Shown here piece after piece: positions 33,378-43,068 of a DNA stretch of 64,000 bases (positions within the stretch are counted from its first letter, which is position 1; each line of letters begins with the position of its first letter). Origin of the DNA: Pseudanabaena sp. Chao 1811 (lineage in GTDB: Bacteria > Cyanobacteriota > Cyanobacteriia > Pseudanabaenales > Pseudanabaenaceae); assembly GCF_027942295.1 (NCBI RefSeq), contig NZ_CP101416.1, positions 310,001-374,000 on the forward strand, read 5' to 3'. The position numbers were made by a program, and so were the translations under genes. The notes below the pieces were generated by a model, which was not told where the DNA came from, did not search any database, and saw only the letters and a list, made by a program, of their open reading frames with translations.

Positions 33378-36123
33378 GATACTGCGTCAGGAAGTCGAGA
33401 GCTTACGGCAGCAATTGGCGGATACACAGGAGCGTCTAGCGGTAACGGAAGAAACGTTACAGGCAATTCGTTCGGGGGAAGTTGATGCGGTGGTGGTGTC
33501 TACATCGCAAGGGGCGCAGGTGTTTACATTGCAAGGGGCGGATTATGTTTATCAGTGTTTAGTAGAACAAATGGGTGAGGGGGCAGCAACGGTTTCTACG
33601 GAAGGTTTGATTTTGTATTGCAATAAACAGCTTTCAGAACTACTAAATTGTCCACTTAAAAATTTGATTGGTGCACAGTTAGAAAATTTTGTGGCTCCTC
33701 AAAATCGCAAAGAGTTTGGACTAATGTTGCAACAAAGTCAGCAAGAAGCAACGCTAACAATGGAGTTATCTTTGATAGGTTTAGTAGAAACTAAAGCCCA
33801 ATATCAGGATCAGGATATTAGTAAAAACAAAGAAATACCCGTTAAGTTATCGCTGAAACAATTTAATCTTGATCAGCTTGTCGTTAATAGCATTGTGATT
33901 ACGGATATTACTGAATCTAAGGTGAAGGAAGCAACAAAGCTTAACCAAATTCTGAAACGCGCGATCGCCACAATTACCAATTATCAATTTTATCCTGATT
34001 GCACTCGGGAGTTTGAGTACTGGTCTGATGGTTGCGAAGTCCTCTTTGGCTATACCGCCGCAGAATTAATGGCGGATCAAAATCTTTGGGCAAGTCGAGT
34101 TGAGCCTGAAGACTTGAAAATGCTTATTGCTCAGACCCTTGCCGCCTGTCAGCAAAATCAAAGTAGTAATAACATCGAGTATCGCTTCTATCACAAAAAT
34201 GGCGATCAGCGTTGGCTGTCATCTTCTCAATTTATTAAATGGGATGAAACAAATCAATATTGGGATATAAATACAATTTTAACCGATGTTACCAAGCGTA
34301 AACAGATCGAAATTGCCTTACATGAAGAGAAAGAAAAATTAAGTTTATTTATCCAATATGCACCTGTGAGTGTAGCGATGTTTGATCGCCAGATGCGTTA
34401 TCTTGCGGTCAGCCAATACTGGATAGATCTGTATCAACTTGGCTCTAGGGAAGCAGTGATGGGGCAATCGAACTATGAGGTCTTGCCGAATATTTCGGAG
34501 ACTTGGCGACAAATCCATCAAGAATGTTTAGCAGGAGCAACGAGAAAATGTGAACAAGACTCTTTTATTCTGCCCGATGATTCCGAGAAATTATTGAAAT
34601 GGGAAGTGCGACCTTGGCTTCAGAGTACGGGAGAAGTGGGTGGTATTTTGATTTTTGTAGAAGATATTACGGAAACAAAGAGACTAGAAGAACAATTTTA
34701 TCATGCTCAACGCTTAGAGAGTTTAGGAACATTAGCTAGCGGTATCGCCCATGATTTTAATAACATTCTGACCCCAATTTTAGGTGTTACGCAACTGCTG
34801 CCTCTCAAGATTTCTAACCTTGATGAAAGTGTAGCCAATTTATTAACAATTCTCTCTAACAGTGCGCGGCGTGGCTCTGAGCTAGTCAAGCAAATTTTAT
34901 TGTTTAGTCGCAATACTGAGGGTGAATATGCCATATTACAACTAAATTCTCTTCTTTTAGAGTTAATTGGAATTGCTAAACAAACCTTTCCTAAATCGAT
35001 TGAGATCATCTCAGAAATACCTATTCAAAATCTCTGGAATATTTTGGCTGATGCGACCCAAATCCACCAAGTATTTCTGAATCTGATGATTAATTCTAGG
35101 GATGCCATGCCCGATGGAGGAGCATTGACAATTTGTGCTAAAAACCTGCAATTAGAGGAGGATAATGCGCTGATGAGTTTAGCCGCCAAAGCAGGGGAGT
35201 ATGTGGTGGTGACGATGACTGATACGGGTATAGGGATTCCCGCAGAATTATTAACTCGTATTTTTGATCCTTTTTTCACCACAAAAGAAGTCGGCAAAGG
35301 CACAGGACTAGGACTATCGACGGTAATGGGAATTGTCAAACATCATGGCGGCTTTATCACCGTAGAGAGTGAAGTGGGCAAAGGTACAGAATTTAAGGTG
35401 TTCTTGCCAGCGATCGCAGGAGCAGTGAATCAGTCTAGCATCGAAGCATCAACTCCTAGAGGTAATGGAGAGTTAATCTTGATTGTGGATGATGAATCCG
35501 CCATTCGAGAAGTAACCAAGGCTACTTTAGAAAGCTATAACTATCGGACAATTTTGGCTAGTGATGGTATCGGCGCGATCGCCCTCTATGGAAAACATCA
35601 ACAGGAAGTCAGCGTCGTAATTATGGATATCATGATGCCTAACCTCGATGGTGTGACGACCATTCATACCTTGAAAAATCTAAATCCTCTAGTCAAAGTT
35701 ATCGCTACGAGTGGACTGATTGATAATCGTAAACTCGCTCTAGAGGCAAAGGCAACCACATTTTTGTTAAAGCCTTTCAGCATCAAGCAATTATTACAAA
35801 CATTAACGGGAATCCTATCGCCCAATCAATCCGATCAATCCGATCAAATTCAAAGCGATCACCTCATGTCCATTGAGATAAATCCATCTCCTACACCAAA
35901 AGTAGAATTATCTAAAGAAATGATCGCCATAATGCCTCCTGAATGGTTACAGCAAATGCACGATGCGGCTTATTATTGCGATACTGAAGTAATGCTGGAA
36001 TTAATTACTCAGATTCCATCTTCACAACAGGCGATCGCTCAAGTACTCAAAGATTTAGTCCTAGATTTTAAAACAGACCGCATTATGGAGTTAACTGAGG
36101 CTATAAACCCATTTCAGAATTAA
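33352..36123 (+). CDS. Multi-PAS hybrid histidine kinase of the Kai-like cluster
   Basis: 923 residues, cytoplasmic. An N-terminal coiled coil (about 4-45) leads into SGEVDAVVV and PAS 1 (about 65-190), PAS 2 (about 205-318) and PAS 3 (about 325-442). HisKA has phospho-His in SGIAHDFNNILTP (H467); the HDFNN type pairs with the HATPase containing NLMINSRDAMP, DTGIGIP and GTGLGLSTV. A receiver follows (about 700-825; VDDES, Asp in VIMDIMMP, KPF), then a helical C-terminal domain with PPEWLQQMHDAAYYCD, often seen at the end of such kinases. The start follows GGAGAGGAAGATA and lies within the kaiB2 gene. It probably reads out the KaiB/KaiC state, by analogy with SasA-type kinases. Confidence 0.92.
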   Translation: MENSQAHLEILRQEVESLRQQLADTQERLAVTEETLQAIRSGEVDAVVVSTSQGAQVFTLQGADYVYQCLVEQMGEGAATVSTEGLILYCNKQLSELLNCPLKNLIGAQLENFVAPQNRKEFGLMLQQSQQEATLTMELSLIGLVETKAQYQDQDISKNKEIPVKLSLKQFNLDQLVVNSIVITDITESKVKEATKLNQILKRAIATITNYQFYPDCTREFEYWSDGCEVLFGYTAAELMADQNLWASRVEPEDLKMLIAQTLAACQQNQSSNNIEYRFYHKNGDQRWLSSSQFIKWDETNQYWDINTILTDVTKRKQIEIALHEEKEKLSLFIQYAPVSVAMFDRQMRYLAVSQYWIDLYQLGSREAVMGQSNYEVLPNISETWRQIHQECLAGATRKCEQDSFILPDDSEKLLKWEVRPWLQSTGEVGGILIFVEDITETKRLEEQFYHAQRLESLGTLASGIAHDFNNILTPILGVTQLLPLKISNLDESVANLLTILSNSARRGSELVKQILLFSRNTEGEYAILQLNSLLLELIGIAKQTFPKSIEIISEIPIQNLWNILADATQIHQVFLNLMINSRDAMPDGGALTICAKNLQLEEDNALMSLAAKAGEYVVVTMTDTGIGIPAELLTRIFDPFFTTKEVGKGTGLGLSTVMGIVKHHGGFITVESEVGKGTEFKVFLPAIAGAVNQSSIEASTPRGNGELILIVDDESAIREVTKATLESYNYRTILASDGIGAIALYGKHQQEVSVVIMDIMMPNLDGVTTIHTLKNLNPLVKVIATSGLIDNRKLALEAKATTFLLKPFSIKQLLQTLTGILSPNQSDQSDQIQSDHLMSIEINPSPTPKVELSKEMIAIMPPEWLQQMHDAAYYCDTEVMLELITQIPSSQQAIAQVLKDLVLDFKTDRIMELTEAINPFQN

Positions 36124-36234
36124 TCTTGGAGACTAGGATAGGCAGTGCTTTAGGCTTTAGGCTATCTATCCTGAATACTGGAATCTAAGTTTTTAAGCTC
36201 ATAATGCTCTTGCGTTTCTGTAGTGAACTATACT

Positions 36235-36382
36235 AATGCGAGTTCAGAATAATTTGAAATTGACTTTGAGAGAGGGGTTGCTACGCAACCCCTCTCTCAA
36301 AGCCCAAAAGTAAAAGCCTTGCTACGCAAGGCTTTTACTTTTGGGCTTTTAAAATTTGCCAGCTTAATCCGAACTGACGTTA
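36235..36382. repeat. Palindromic repeat, family B subtype II, copy 2
   Basis: Ends ATGCGAGTTCAG and CCGAACTGACGTTA. Two hairpins: TTTGAGAGAGGGGTTGC with its complement, and AGTAAAAGCCTTGC with its complement. It separates the kinase from the GGDEF/EAL gene. Confidence 0.75.
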
Positions 36383-36411
36383 TACTAGATATAAGAATCA
36401 TAAACACCATA

Positions 36412-38548
36412 ATGAATAGCGATCCAGTTACTAGTGATCGGGGCAATATTTTAGTTGTTGATGACTTACCAGACAACTTACGTCTGATTAGAGACGCATT
36501 AAGTGAACATGGATATAAAGTTCGTAGTGCCACAACTGGAGCAATGGCTCTTAGAGCCGCCGAGTCACCATTAACAGAATTAATTTTGCTGGATATCAAA
36601 CTTCCTGATATGGATGGTTATGAAGTTTGTAGCCAATTAAAGTCTAGCGCTCGCACCGCAGATATTCCCATCATTTTTTTGAGTGCGCTCAATGAAACCT
36701 TCAATAAGGTGAAGGGGTTAGAGATTGGCGGCGTTGATTATATTTCTAAACCATTTCAAGTTGAAGAGTTATTAGCAAGGGTCAAAACCCATTTAACGAT
36801 TCGACGACTCCAACAGAACCTTCACGAACAGAACTTGCGACTCATGGAAGAGATGCAAGAGAATCAGCGACTCAAAGATGTCTTCTTTGCGGAAAAAGAG
36901 TTAGCACAAGTCACCTTGCAATCTATTGGTGATGCAGTCATTACCACTGATGCTCATGGTAATATTCGATATTTCAATCCTGTTGCCGAACAGTTAACTG
37001 GTTGGAAAGCGGAGGAGGTGGAGGGAATATCACTATATACAGTTTTCCAAATTATTAATGAAACAACGCGAAAGCCTGTAGAGAATCCGATCACCAAAGC
37101 TCTGACAAAGGGGCAAATTGTGGGTTTGGCAAATCATACGATCTTGATTGCGCGGGATGGAACGGAATATGCGATCGAGGACTCGGCTGCACCAATTCGC
37201 GATCGCCAAGGAGTGATTATCGGTGCAGTAATCGTCTTTCATGATGTCACCGAATCTCGCAATCTTGCCAATCAACTCAGTTGGGAAGCTAGTCACGATG
37301 CCCTCACAGGTTTGACTAACCGTCGTGGATTTGAGCAGAAACTTGTCGATGCGATCGACTCTGTCCAAGATGGTAATCAGCACCATGCCCTCTGTTATTT
37401 AGACCTAGATCAATTCAAAGTTGTTAATGATACCGTTGGTCATATCGCTGGCGATGAGCTACTGCGCCAAATTACCGTCATTATTCAAAGAGGAGTTCGA
37501 GCAAATGATCTGCTGGCGCGTTTGGGGGGTGATGAGTTTGGGCTTTTACTCATGCAATGTCCCCTCTCTCAAGCTGCACAGATTGCCGAAAATCTGAAAG
37601 AATTGGTGCGTCAATTTCAGTTTGTGTGGAATAATAAAACCTTTATTATCGGTGTCAGTATTGGGGTAGTTGGCATTGATCAAACTAGCCAAGATTTAAT
37701 TCAAGTTTTAGGGGCAGCAGATGCCGCTTGTTATGCTGCTAAAGCCGAAGGTCGTAACTGTGTCCATGTATATCGGATCGATGATTGTGAACTCATTAAG
37801 CAACGGGGCGAAAGGCAAGTTGTGTCTAAAATCAGTCAAGCTCTCAAAAGCAATCATTTCCGTCTCTACTACCAAAAGATCCGCTCGATATCTCCACAGC
37901 CAACAGCCGAGCATTATGAGGTTCTTTTGAGGATGCTCGATGAAGATGGGCCCTAATTCCTTCATTCCCTCTGCCGAGCGCTATGGCTTAATCACTGATA
38001 TTGATCGCTGGGTCATCAGCACCTTTTTTGCGAATTATCATAATTTATCAGGGCAACAGGCTTTTACAGAAGGTTTGTATACGATTAATCTTTCGGGCGC
38101 GAGTATTTGTAACAATCAGTTTATGAGGTTTTTAGTCGGGCAGTTTCCACTTTACCAAGTCCCTCCAGAGATCATTTGTTTTGAAATTACTGAAACTGCT
38201 GCGATCGCCAACTTTGAGCAAGCTAGATATTTCATTAGCGAACTCAAAAAAATTGGCTGTCGATTTGCTTTAGATGATTTTGGCAGTGGTTTAAGTTCCT
38301 TTGCCTATCTGATGAATTTACCCGTTGATTACCTCAAAATCGATGGTGTTTTTGTGAAGAATATTTGTCATAATCCAATTGCCCAAGCGATCGTAGAAGG
38401 GTTTAATCGCATTGCCCATGCTATGAATCTCAAAACCATCGCTGAGTTTGTTGAAGATGAAGCAATTTTAAAAAAGCTACAAGAGATCGGCGTAGATTAT
38501 GCGCAGGGGTATGTGATCGCTCGTCCCGTTCCGATTAACTTTAACTAA
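36412..38548 (+). pseudogene. REC-PAS-GGDEF-EAL cyclic-di-GMP protein, frameshifted
   Basis: Frame 1 (36412-37956, 514 codons from the ATG at 36412) encodes a receiver (ILVVDDLPDN, Asp in LILLDIKLP, KPF), a PAS domain (about 165-280) and an intact GGDEF domain (RLGGDEFGLLLM; diguanylate cyclase). It ends at YEVLLRMLDEDGP, just inside the EAL domain. Frame 2 (37940-38548) continues the EAL domain (NSFIPSAERYGL, FEITETAAI, ALDDFGSGLSS, LKIDGVFV). One extra base, or loss of bases, at GATGGGCCCTAA (about 37943-37956) explains the shift. The first EAL residues read EVL. The truncated first product could still be a cyclase; the phosphodiesterase half is probably lost. A sequencing error is possible. 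It is the likely last gene of the Kai-like cluster. Confidence 0.85.
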
Positions 38549-38550
38549 AT

Positions 38551-38620
38551 GGTAGTCCTTTTATTGTGGTAAGGATGGGCGGAGCTTCGCGCCGCCCATC
38601 CTTACCTATTTAGCACTACC
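38551..38620. repeat. Palindromic repeat, family A copy 3
   Basis: Ends GGTAGTCCTTTTATTGTGG and AGCACTACC around hairpin GTAAGGATGGGCGG/CCGCCCATCCTTAC. It lies just after the EAL stop. Confidence 0.75.
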
Positions 38621-38629
38621 CGCAATTAA

Positions 38630-38712
38630 ATATAAAATCCAAAAACCTGTGGTGCAAGCTGCGCTTGCACCACAGGTTTTTAGTCTGGGTTTTAATTATG
38701 CCCAACTACTTA
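38630..38712. repeat. Palindromic repeat, family E copy 1
   Basis: Hairpin AAAAACCTGTGGTGCAAGC and its complement, with outer end TTTTAATTATGCCCAACTAC. The related copy is at 41149-41236. Confidence 0.65.
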
Positions 38713-38770
38713 GTATAATGAGGTTAACTTGCTATCGTAATTTAGTAGGCTAAATCAGACTCATTAACTA

Positions 38771-38844
38771 GGGAATGTAGCTCAGTTGGATAGAGCGAGC
38801 GCCTCCTAAGCGCTAGGCCATCGGTTCGATCCCGATCATTCCTG
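38771..38844 (+). tRNA. trnR: tRNA-Arg (anticodon CCU)
   Basis: 74 bases: acceptor GGGAATG/CATTCCT, D-arm TAGCTCAGTTGGATAGAGC, anticodon stem-loop GCGCCTCCTAAGCGC with CCT, T-loop TTCGATC, discriminator G, no encoded CCA. Reads AGG codons. Confidence 0.95.
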
Positions 38845-38859
38845 TTCTAAAGATAGGCA

Positions 38860-38906
38860 AAAATCCAGATTTAAAACCTGCGGTGCAGGTTTTAAATCTG
38901 GATTGT
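38860..38906 (+). terminator. Hairpin after tRNA-Arg
   Basis: Stem AATCCAGATTTAAAACCTGC and its complement with a short loop, 16 bases past the tRNA. Not followed by a long T-run. Confidence 0.6.
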
Positions 38907-38910
38907 AATT

Positions 38911-39052
38911 AACGTGAGTTCGGGATAATTTGAAACGGGCTTTGAGAGAGGGTTTGCTACGCAAACCCTCTCTCAAAGGTAAAAGCCTTGCTACACAAGG
39001 CTTTTACCTTTGAGCTTTGAAAATTTGCCAGCTTAACCCAAACTGATGTTAA
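38911..39052. repeat. Palindromic repeat, family B subtype II, copy 3
   Basis: Ends AACGTGAGTTCGGG and CCCAAACTGATGTTAA. Hairpins TTTGAGAGAGGGTTTGC and AGGTAAAAGCCTTGC with their complements. Closely matches 36235-36382. Confidence 0.75.
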
Positions 39053-39099
39053 TTGTGATTACTTGTTTGAAAATTGGGATATTCCGCATTACGGGTGGG

Positions 39100-39225
39100 A
39101 TACCGTTAATGAAAGTTTTACTTAGGACATAAAATCCAAATAAATGAAGGCGGTACGAAGTGCTGCCTTCATTTATTTGGATTTTAGTTTGTCTTAGATA
39201 TCTCTTTTGCTATATTGCTTTTTTG
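39100..39225. repeat. Palindromic repeat, family D copy 2
   Basis: Hairpin AAATCCAAATAAATGAAGGC and its complement, preceded by TTAGGACATAAA. On the other side it ends in the complement of TATAGCAAAAGAGATATCTA. Confidence 0.65.
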
Positions 39226-39332
39226 TAACGAAAAAGCTAAAAAGTATCTGTTATAGTTCAGATGTAATTTATTTTTAGCTCTATTTCTAAGATAAGCAAG
39301 AATTAATTAGATTTGAGTAATCACATATAACG

Positions 39333-39442
39333 TTGATCCGAGTATGTTTGCCAATGAGGATAAATATTCATGGCAAACATACTCGGATCAATCACAGCAA
39401 AGTTTTTTGGGTTTTCGTTTTGCATTAGGCAAAACGAAAACC
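39333..39442. promoter_or_regulatory. Two perfect inverted repeats upstream of the radical SAM gene
   Basis: First pair: 21-base arms at 39333-39353 and 39371-39391 (TTGATCCGAGTATGTTTGCC plus A), loop of 17. Second pair: GGTTTTCGTTTTG/CAAAACGAAAACC at 39410-39422 and 39430-39442, loop of 7. They lie 86-195 bases before the radical SAM start and are unlike the other repeat families here. A short ORF across them looks like a by-product of the palindromes. Confidence 0.55.
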
Positions 39443-39527
39443 TCTATATTTCTTCTAAAGGAAAAATTTAGGGGAACATTGGCTATTTCCGATCAATCGA
39501 AATTATATTTCTATATGGAGCATTGCC

Positions 39528-41126
39528 ATGAAAGCCCTGTTGTTATACCCCCAGTTTCCTCAGTCATTTTGGTCTTATGATCGCGCGATGGCAATGGCTG
39601 GACTCAAATCCGTTATTCCTCCACTCGGAATTCTTACCGTTGCAGCACTCTTACCTCAAGAATGGGAGATTCGATTTTACGATCGCAATGTGGGTTTAGA
39701 AACGGATGCAGATTGGGAGTGGTGCGATCTGGTTATTCTTTCCGCAATGCTAGTTCAGAAGCCCGACTTTCATGCCCTAATCCAAAAAGCTGTGCGATCG
39801 GGCAAAAAAGTGGCCGTGGGTGGTCCCTATCCGACCTCAGTTCCTCAGGATGCCTTAGACTCTGGTGCAGACTACCTAATTCTAGATGAAGGGGAAATGA
39901 CCGTACCAATGTTTCTCGAGGCATTGGCTCAAGGACAACATCAAGGTGTATTTCGCTCTATCGAGGACAAGCCTGATGTCACTACTAGTCCAATTCCCCG
40001 ATTCGATTTACTGAATATTAATTCCTACTTTATGATGGCAATTCAGTTTTCGCGGGGATGTCCCTTTAATTGCGAATTCTGCGACATCATTAGCCTTTAC
40101 GGAAGGAAACCGCGAACTAAAGAACCGAGTCAAGCCTTAGCAGAGCTACAAACTCTCTATGATTTAGGCTGGCGTGGCTCTTTGTTTATAGTCGATGACA
40201 ACTTTATTGGCAATCAGCGCAATGTCAAACGCTTCTTGCGCGAACTGATTCCTTGGATGAAACAGCACAACTATCCCTTTACCTTTATCACGGAAGCATC
40301 AGTAAATTTAGCTGAAGACGATGAGATGCTACAACTGATGGTGGAGGCTCGTTTCTGGGCAGTTTTTCTAGGTATTGAAACTCCCGATCACGATAGTTTG
40401 CATGTTACTCAAAAAGTCCAAAATACTCGTAACTCCCTCGTAGAAGCCTGTGACAAAATCAATCAAGCTGGAATGTTAATTTTTGCAGGGTTTATTCTTG
40501 GATTTGATGGTGAGCGTACAGGTGCAAGCGATCGCATTCAAACATTTGTGGAACAAACCTCGATTCCTCAACCAATGCTGGGAATCCTACAAGCCTTGCC
40601 AAATACTGCCCTCTGGAGTCGATTGCAAAGGGAGAAACGATTAATTGAGAATGTCCATACCACAGCGACAGGAGATCAGAATGCTTTAATGAATTTTGTT
40701 CCTACTCGTCCGATCGCAGAAATCGCTAGAGAATATGTGGAAGGTTTTTGGAATATGTATGACCCTAAAAAATATCTCAGTCGATGTTTGCAGCAATGTA
40801 TGAATATCAGCGTCCTCAATGGTTCTCAACAAACAATGAAACTTCCTTTGGGCAAAGAATTGCTGGTTTTTGCTCAGTTGATTTGGCATCAGGGTATCCG
40901 CCGTCCTGAAATTCGCGGACAGTTTTGGCAACAGTTATGGACAGTTTTACGCAAAAAACCTCAAGTTTTAAATATGTATTTGTTTCTTTGCTTGACTGGC
41001 GAACATTTTTGGGAATATCGCAGTGTTGCAAGACAAAGGATTGCTCAAGAGTTAGGCTACGATCTGCTCACAGCTTCGGAAATACCCGACAAGCCATTGG
41101 TAACAATTTCTAGCAGTAAGGCTTAG
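39528..41126 (+). CDS. B12-binding-domain radical SAM protein
   Basis: 532 residues. The N-terminal cobalamin-binding-like Rossmann domain (about 1-150; PPLGILTVAALLP, VAVGGPYPTSVP, DEGE) precedes the radical SAM barrel with the 4Fe-4S motif CPFNCEFC (C178, C182, C185), IVDDNFIGN, and GIETP. The C-terminal region (about 380-532) resembles the DUF4070 tail found in this group. Relatives include the hopanoid and bacteriochlorophyll methylase/cyclase-type enzymes, but the substrate is open. No DxHxxG cobalamin signature is visible, as in many cyanobacterial members. Monocistronic, with large inverted repeats upstream. Confidence 0.9.
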   Translation: MKALLLYPQFPQSFWSYDRAMAMAGLKSVIPPLGILTVAALLPQEWEIRFYDRNVGLETDADWEWCDLVILSAMLVQKPDFHALIQKAVRSGKKVAVGGPYPTSVPQDALDSGADYLILDEGEMTVPMFLEALAQGQHQGVFRSIEDKPDVTTSPIPRFDLLNINSYFMMAIQFSRGCPFNCEFCDIISLYGRKPRTKEPSQALAELQTLYDLGWRGSLFIVDDNFIGNQRNVKRFLRELIPWMKQHNYPFTFITEASVNLAEDDEMLQLMVEARFWAVFLGIETPDHDSLHVTQKVQNTRNSLVEACDKINQAGMLIFAGFILGFDGERTGASDRIQTFVEQTSIPQPMLGILQALPNTALWSRLQREKRLIENVHTTATGDQNALMNFVPTRPIAEIAREYVEGFWNMYDPKKYLSRCLQQCMNISVLNGSQQTMKLPLGKELLVFAQLIWHQGIRRPEIRGQFWQQLWTVLRKKPQVLNMYLFLCLTGEHFWEYRSVARQRIAQELGYDLLTASEIPDKPLVTISSSKA

Positions 41127-41148
41127 AGAGTGTGAGTTTGTGTTCCTA

Positions 41149-41236
41149 AGTAGCTGGATAAAACCCCAAAACCTGTGGCGCACGCTGCGCGTGCGCCACA
41201 GGTTTTGGTTCTGTTTTTTAATTACGCCTAACTACT
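41149..41236. repeat. Palindromic repeat, family E copy 2
   Basis: Ends AGTAGCTGGATAAAACCCC and TTTTTAATTACGCCTAACTA. Hairpin CCAAAACCTGTGGCGCACGC and its complement. It sits between converging genes. Confidence 0.65.
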
Positions 41237-41265
41237 GATCGAAGACAAGAACATGAATTGAGATT

Positions 41266-42720
41266 TTAATATGCACCTTTGCCGAATATCACTAGTCTGA
41301 CTGTTTCTATCAGAATTTCTAGATCGAAGTTTAATGACCATCGATCTATATAAAACAAATCTAATTTTGCAACATCATCAATCGTATCTAAATCCGATCG
41401 CCCCGAAATTTGCCAGAGTCCAGTAATCCCCGGCATCACTAAATGACGTGTGTGATGCCAGCTAGTGAACCGTGCGACATCACGCACAGGCAAAGGACGT
41501 GGTCCCACTAAACTCATTTGTCCAAGCAATACATTAAATAACTGAGGTAGCTCATCGAGACTAGTACAGCGCAAAAAATGTCCTATGGGAATAATCCTTG
41601 GATCTCGCTCAATTTTAAACATCACACCATCAGCACTTTTGTTGAGATGCTCTAATTCAGCTTGGCGGCGATCGGCATCCATAAACATACTGCGAAATTT
41701 CCACATACGGAATACATGCCCTTGTAAGCCAATTCGCTCTTGGGTATAGAAAACGCTACCTTTAGAACTAGTTTTGATCGCGATCGCAATCACCACGAAT
41801 ACAGGTGACAGGACAATCAAGCCAATTAAAGCCGCAACAAAATCTAAACAACGCTTAAAGACATATTCCCAATTTGCCAAAAGTGATGGTTCAATCCGAA
41901 TCATAGGCATAGAGGCAAAAATTTCAGGATTGCCCCGCCGATGTAGCAACATTAAACTCGATGGTACTAGCCTTAAACCAATTCCTGCATTGCGAAGTTG
42001 CCAATATAACTGGGAAGCTAGCTGCGTTTCGGGCAGCCCTTCGGCTATGACCTCCTTTGCCCCCGAACTCATAATTGCTTGAATGGAGTGGGAAGAATTA
42101 GCTAAAGAAGAAGCTAGCACTCCCACCACTCTATAACCTGTGCGTTTTTCAACAACCTTAGCCAAGTATGAAAGGCGATCGCTAGGGGCAATGATAAAAA
42201 CAGGAGTATGGGTTCGGGCGATCGGAAACTGATCGAAAATCAGCGTCAGTAATAGCCGCAAGCCAATTATCATCACTACACTGCCAAGCCATGCTGGTAA
42301 AAAAAGCGATCGCGGCGCATCTACCTTAGGGTCGTAAAAGTAACAAACCACCAATGACGATAAATAGACACCACTAATAAATTGAGCTTGTTTTACATAG
42401 TTGCGCCATTGGGACTCACTTTTATAAAAATTGTGATAGGCAAAGCCTGTGACGATTACTGCCGCAAATGCCCAAAACAAACCCGTTAACCCTGCAAATT
42501 CTCCCCAATTTAGTTCTGGTGGCAAAGTTGAGAACGCTTGATTAAAATTTAGGGATACTTTCCAAACTATCCCCAAGCCCAAAATATCGCTCAAGATCAG
42601 TAATAGCGTTCGCAACCAATTAAGCTCAACCACATTCCATCGCTGGAAATAATTTCCTGCCCGAAGGTCACGCTTTATAGAACGCTTTTCGGTTGGTTGG
42701 CGATCGCTACTCACTCTCAT
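41266..42720 (-). CDS. Polyprenyl glycosylphosphotransferase (WbaP/CpsE-type sugar transferase)
   Basis: 484 residues. N-terminal membrane helices (about 35-55, 70-92, 108-126, 142-162), a CoA-binding-like domain with TPVFIIAPS and VGVLASSLA, one further TM helix near 290-312, then the bacterial sugar-transferase domain: VFYTQERIGLQG, FRMWKFRSM, RCTSLDELPQLFNVLLG, SLVGPRPLP, PGITGLWQISGR. It transfers a sugar-1-phosphate to undecaprenyl phosphate to start exopolysaccharide or O-antigen synthesis. No other polysaccharide genes are adjacent, so it may be an orphan initiating enzyme. Confidence 0.95.
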   Translation of the reverse strand: MRVSSDRQPTEKRSIKRDLRAGNYFQRWNVVELNWLRTLLLILSDILGLGIVWKVSLNFNQAFSTLPPELNWGEFAGLTGLFWAFAAVIVTGFAYHNFYKSESQWRNYVKQAQFISGVYLSSLVVCYFYDPKVDAPRSLFLPAWLGSVVMIIGLRLLLTLIFDQFPIARTHTPVFIIAPSDRLSYLAKVVEKRTGYRVVGVLASSLANSSHSIQAIMSSGAKEVIAEGLPETQLASQLYWQLRNAGIGLRLVPSSLMLLHRRGNPEIFASMPMIRIEPSLLANWEYVFKRCLDFVAALIGLIVLSPVFVVIAIAIKTSSKGSVFYTQERIGLQGHVFRMWKFRSMFMDADRRQAELEHLNKSADGVMFKIERDPRIIPIGHFLRCTSLDELPQLFNVLLGQMSLVGPRPLPVRDVARFTSWHHTRHLVMPGITGLWQISGRSDLDTIDDVAKLDLFYIDRWSLNFDLEILIETVRLVIFGKGAY

Positions 42721-42806
42721 CTTCCTCTTTGCTCTGACCCTGATTTTGCACTACAACAGATACTCTGTTAACTCCTGTGTATTATCTTGCCCAAATTTAT
42801 GTAGTG

Positions 42807-42877
42807 GGTAGTCCTAAAAAGGAAAGGATTTATTGTGATAAGAATGGGCAGCGCTTCGCGCCGCCCATAGCACTACC
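42807..42877. repeat. Palindromic repeat, family A copy 4
   Basis: Starts GGTAGTCCTAAAAAGGAAAG and ends AGCACTACC. The hairpin stem is partly degraded (GGGCAGCGC/GCGCCGCCC). Confidence 0.7.
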
Positions 42878-42925
42878 TAGTAGTGTTATAGGCAATAACT
42901 AAAGGCTAATGAATAAAAGCTATTA

Positions 42926-42976
42926 GAGCCAATTTTTTGTGGCAAGGGTTTGCTGTGTCACAAAAAATTGACTCTT
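42926..42976. repeat. Imperfect hairpin
   Basis: AGAGCCAATTTTTTGTG and CACAAAAAATTGACTCT as arms around a 17-base loop, in the 5' region of the TPR gene. Could be structural in the leader or an isolated repeat. Confidence 0.45.
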
Positions 42977-43068
42977 TGAACCCTTAGTCTCTGGCTATGA
43001 GTTTTGTCCAAGCTTTATGCTATTATCACTAAGGCAAAAAATACGGCTTTGGAGTCTTGATTCGCTCG

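Noticed and set aside
39333-39527. Cobalamin riboswitch before the B12-binding radical SAM gene
   Set aside because: No B12-box-like sequence could be found; only simple inverted repeats.
39344-39580. 78-codon plus-strand ORF before the radical SAM gene
   Set aside because: It runs through two perfect palindromes and overlaps the radical SAM start; composition is not protein-like.
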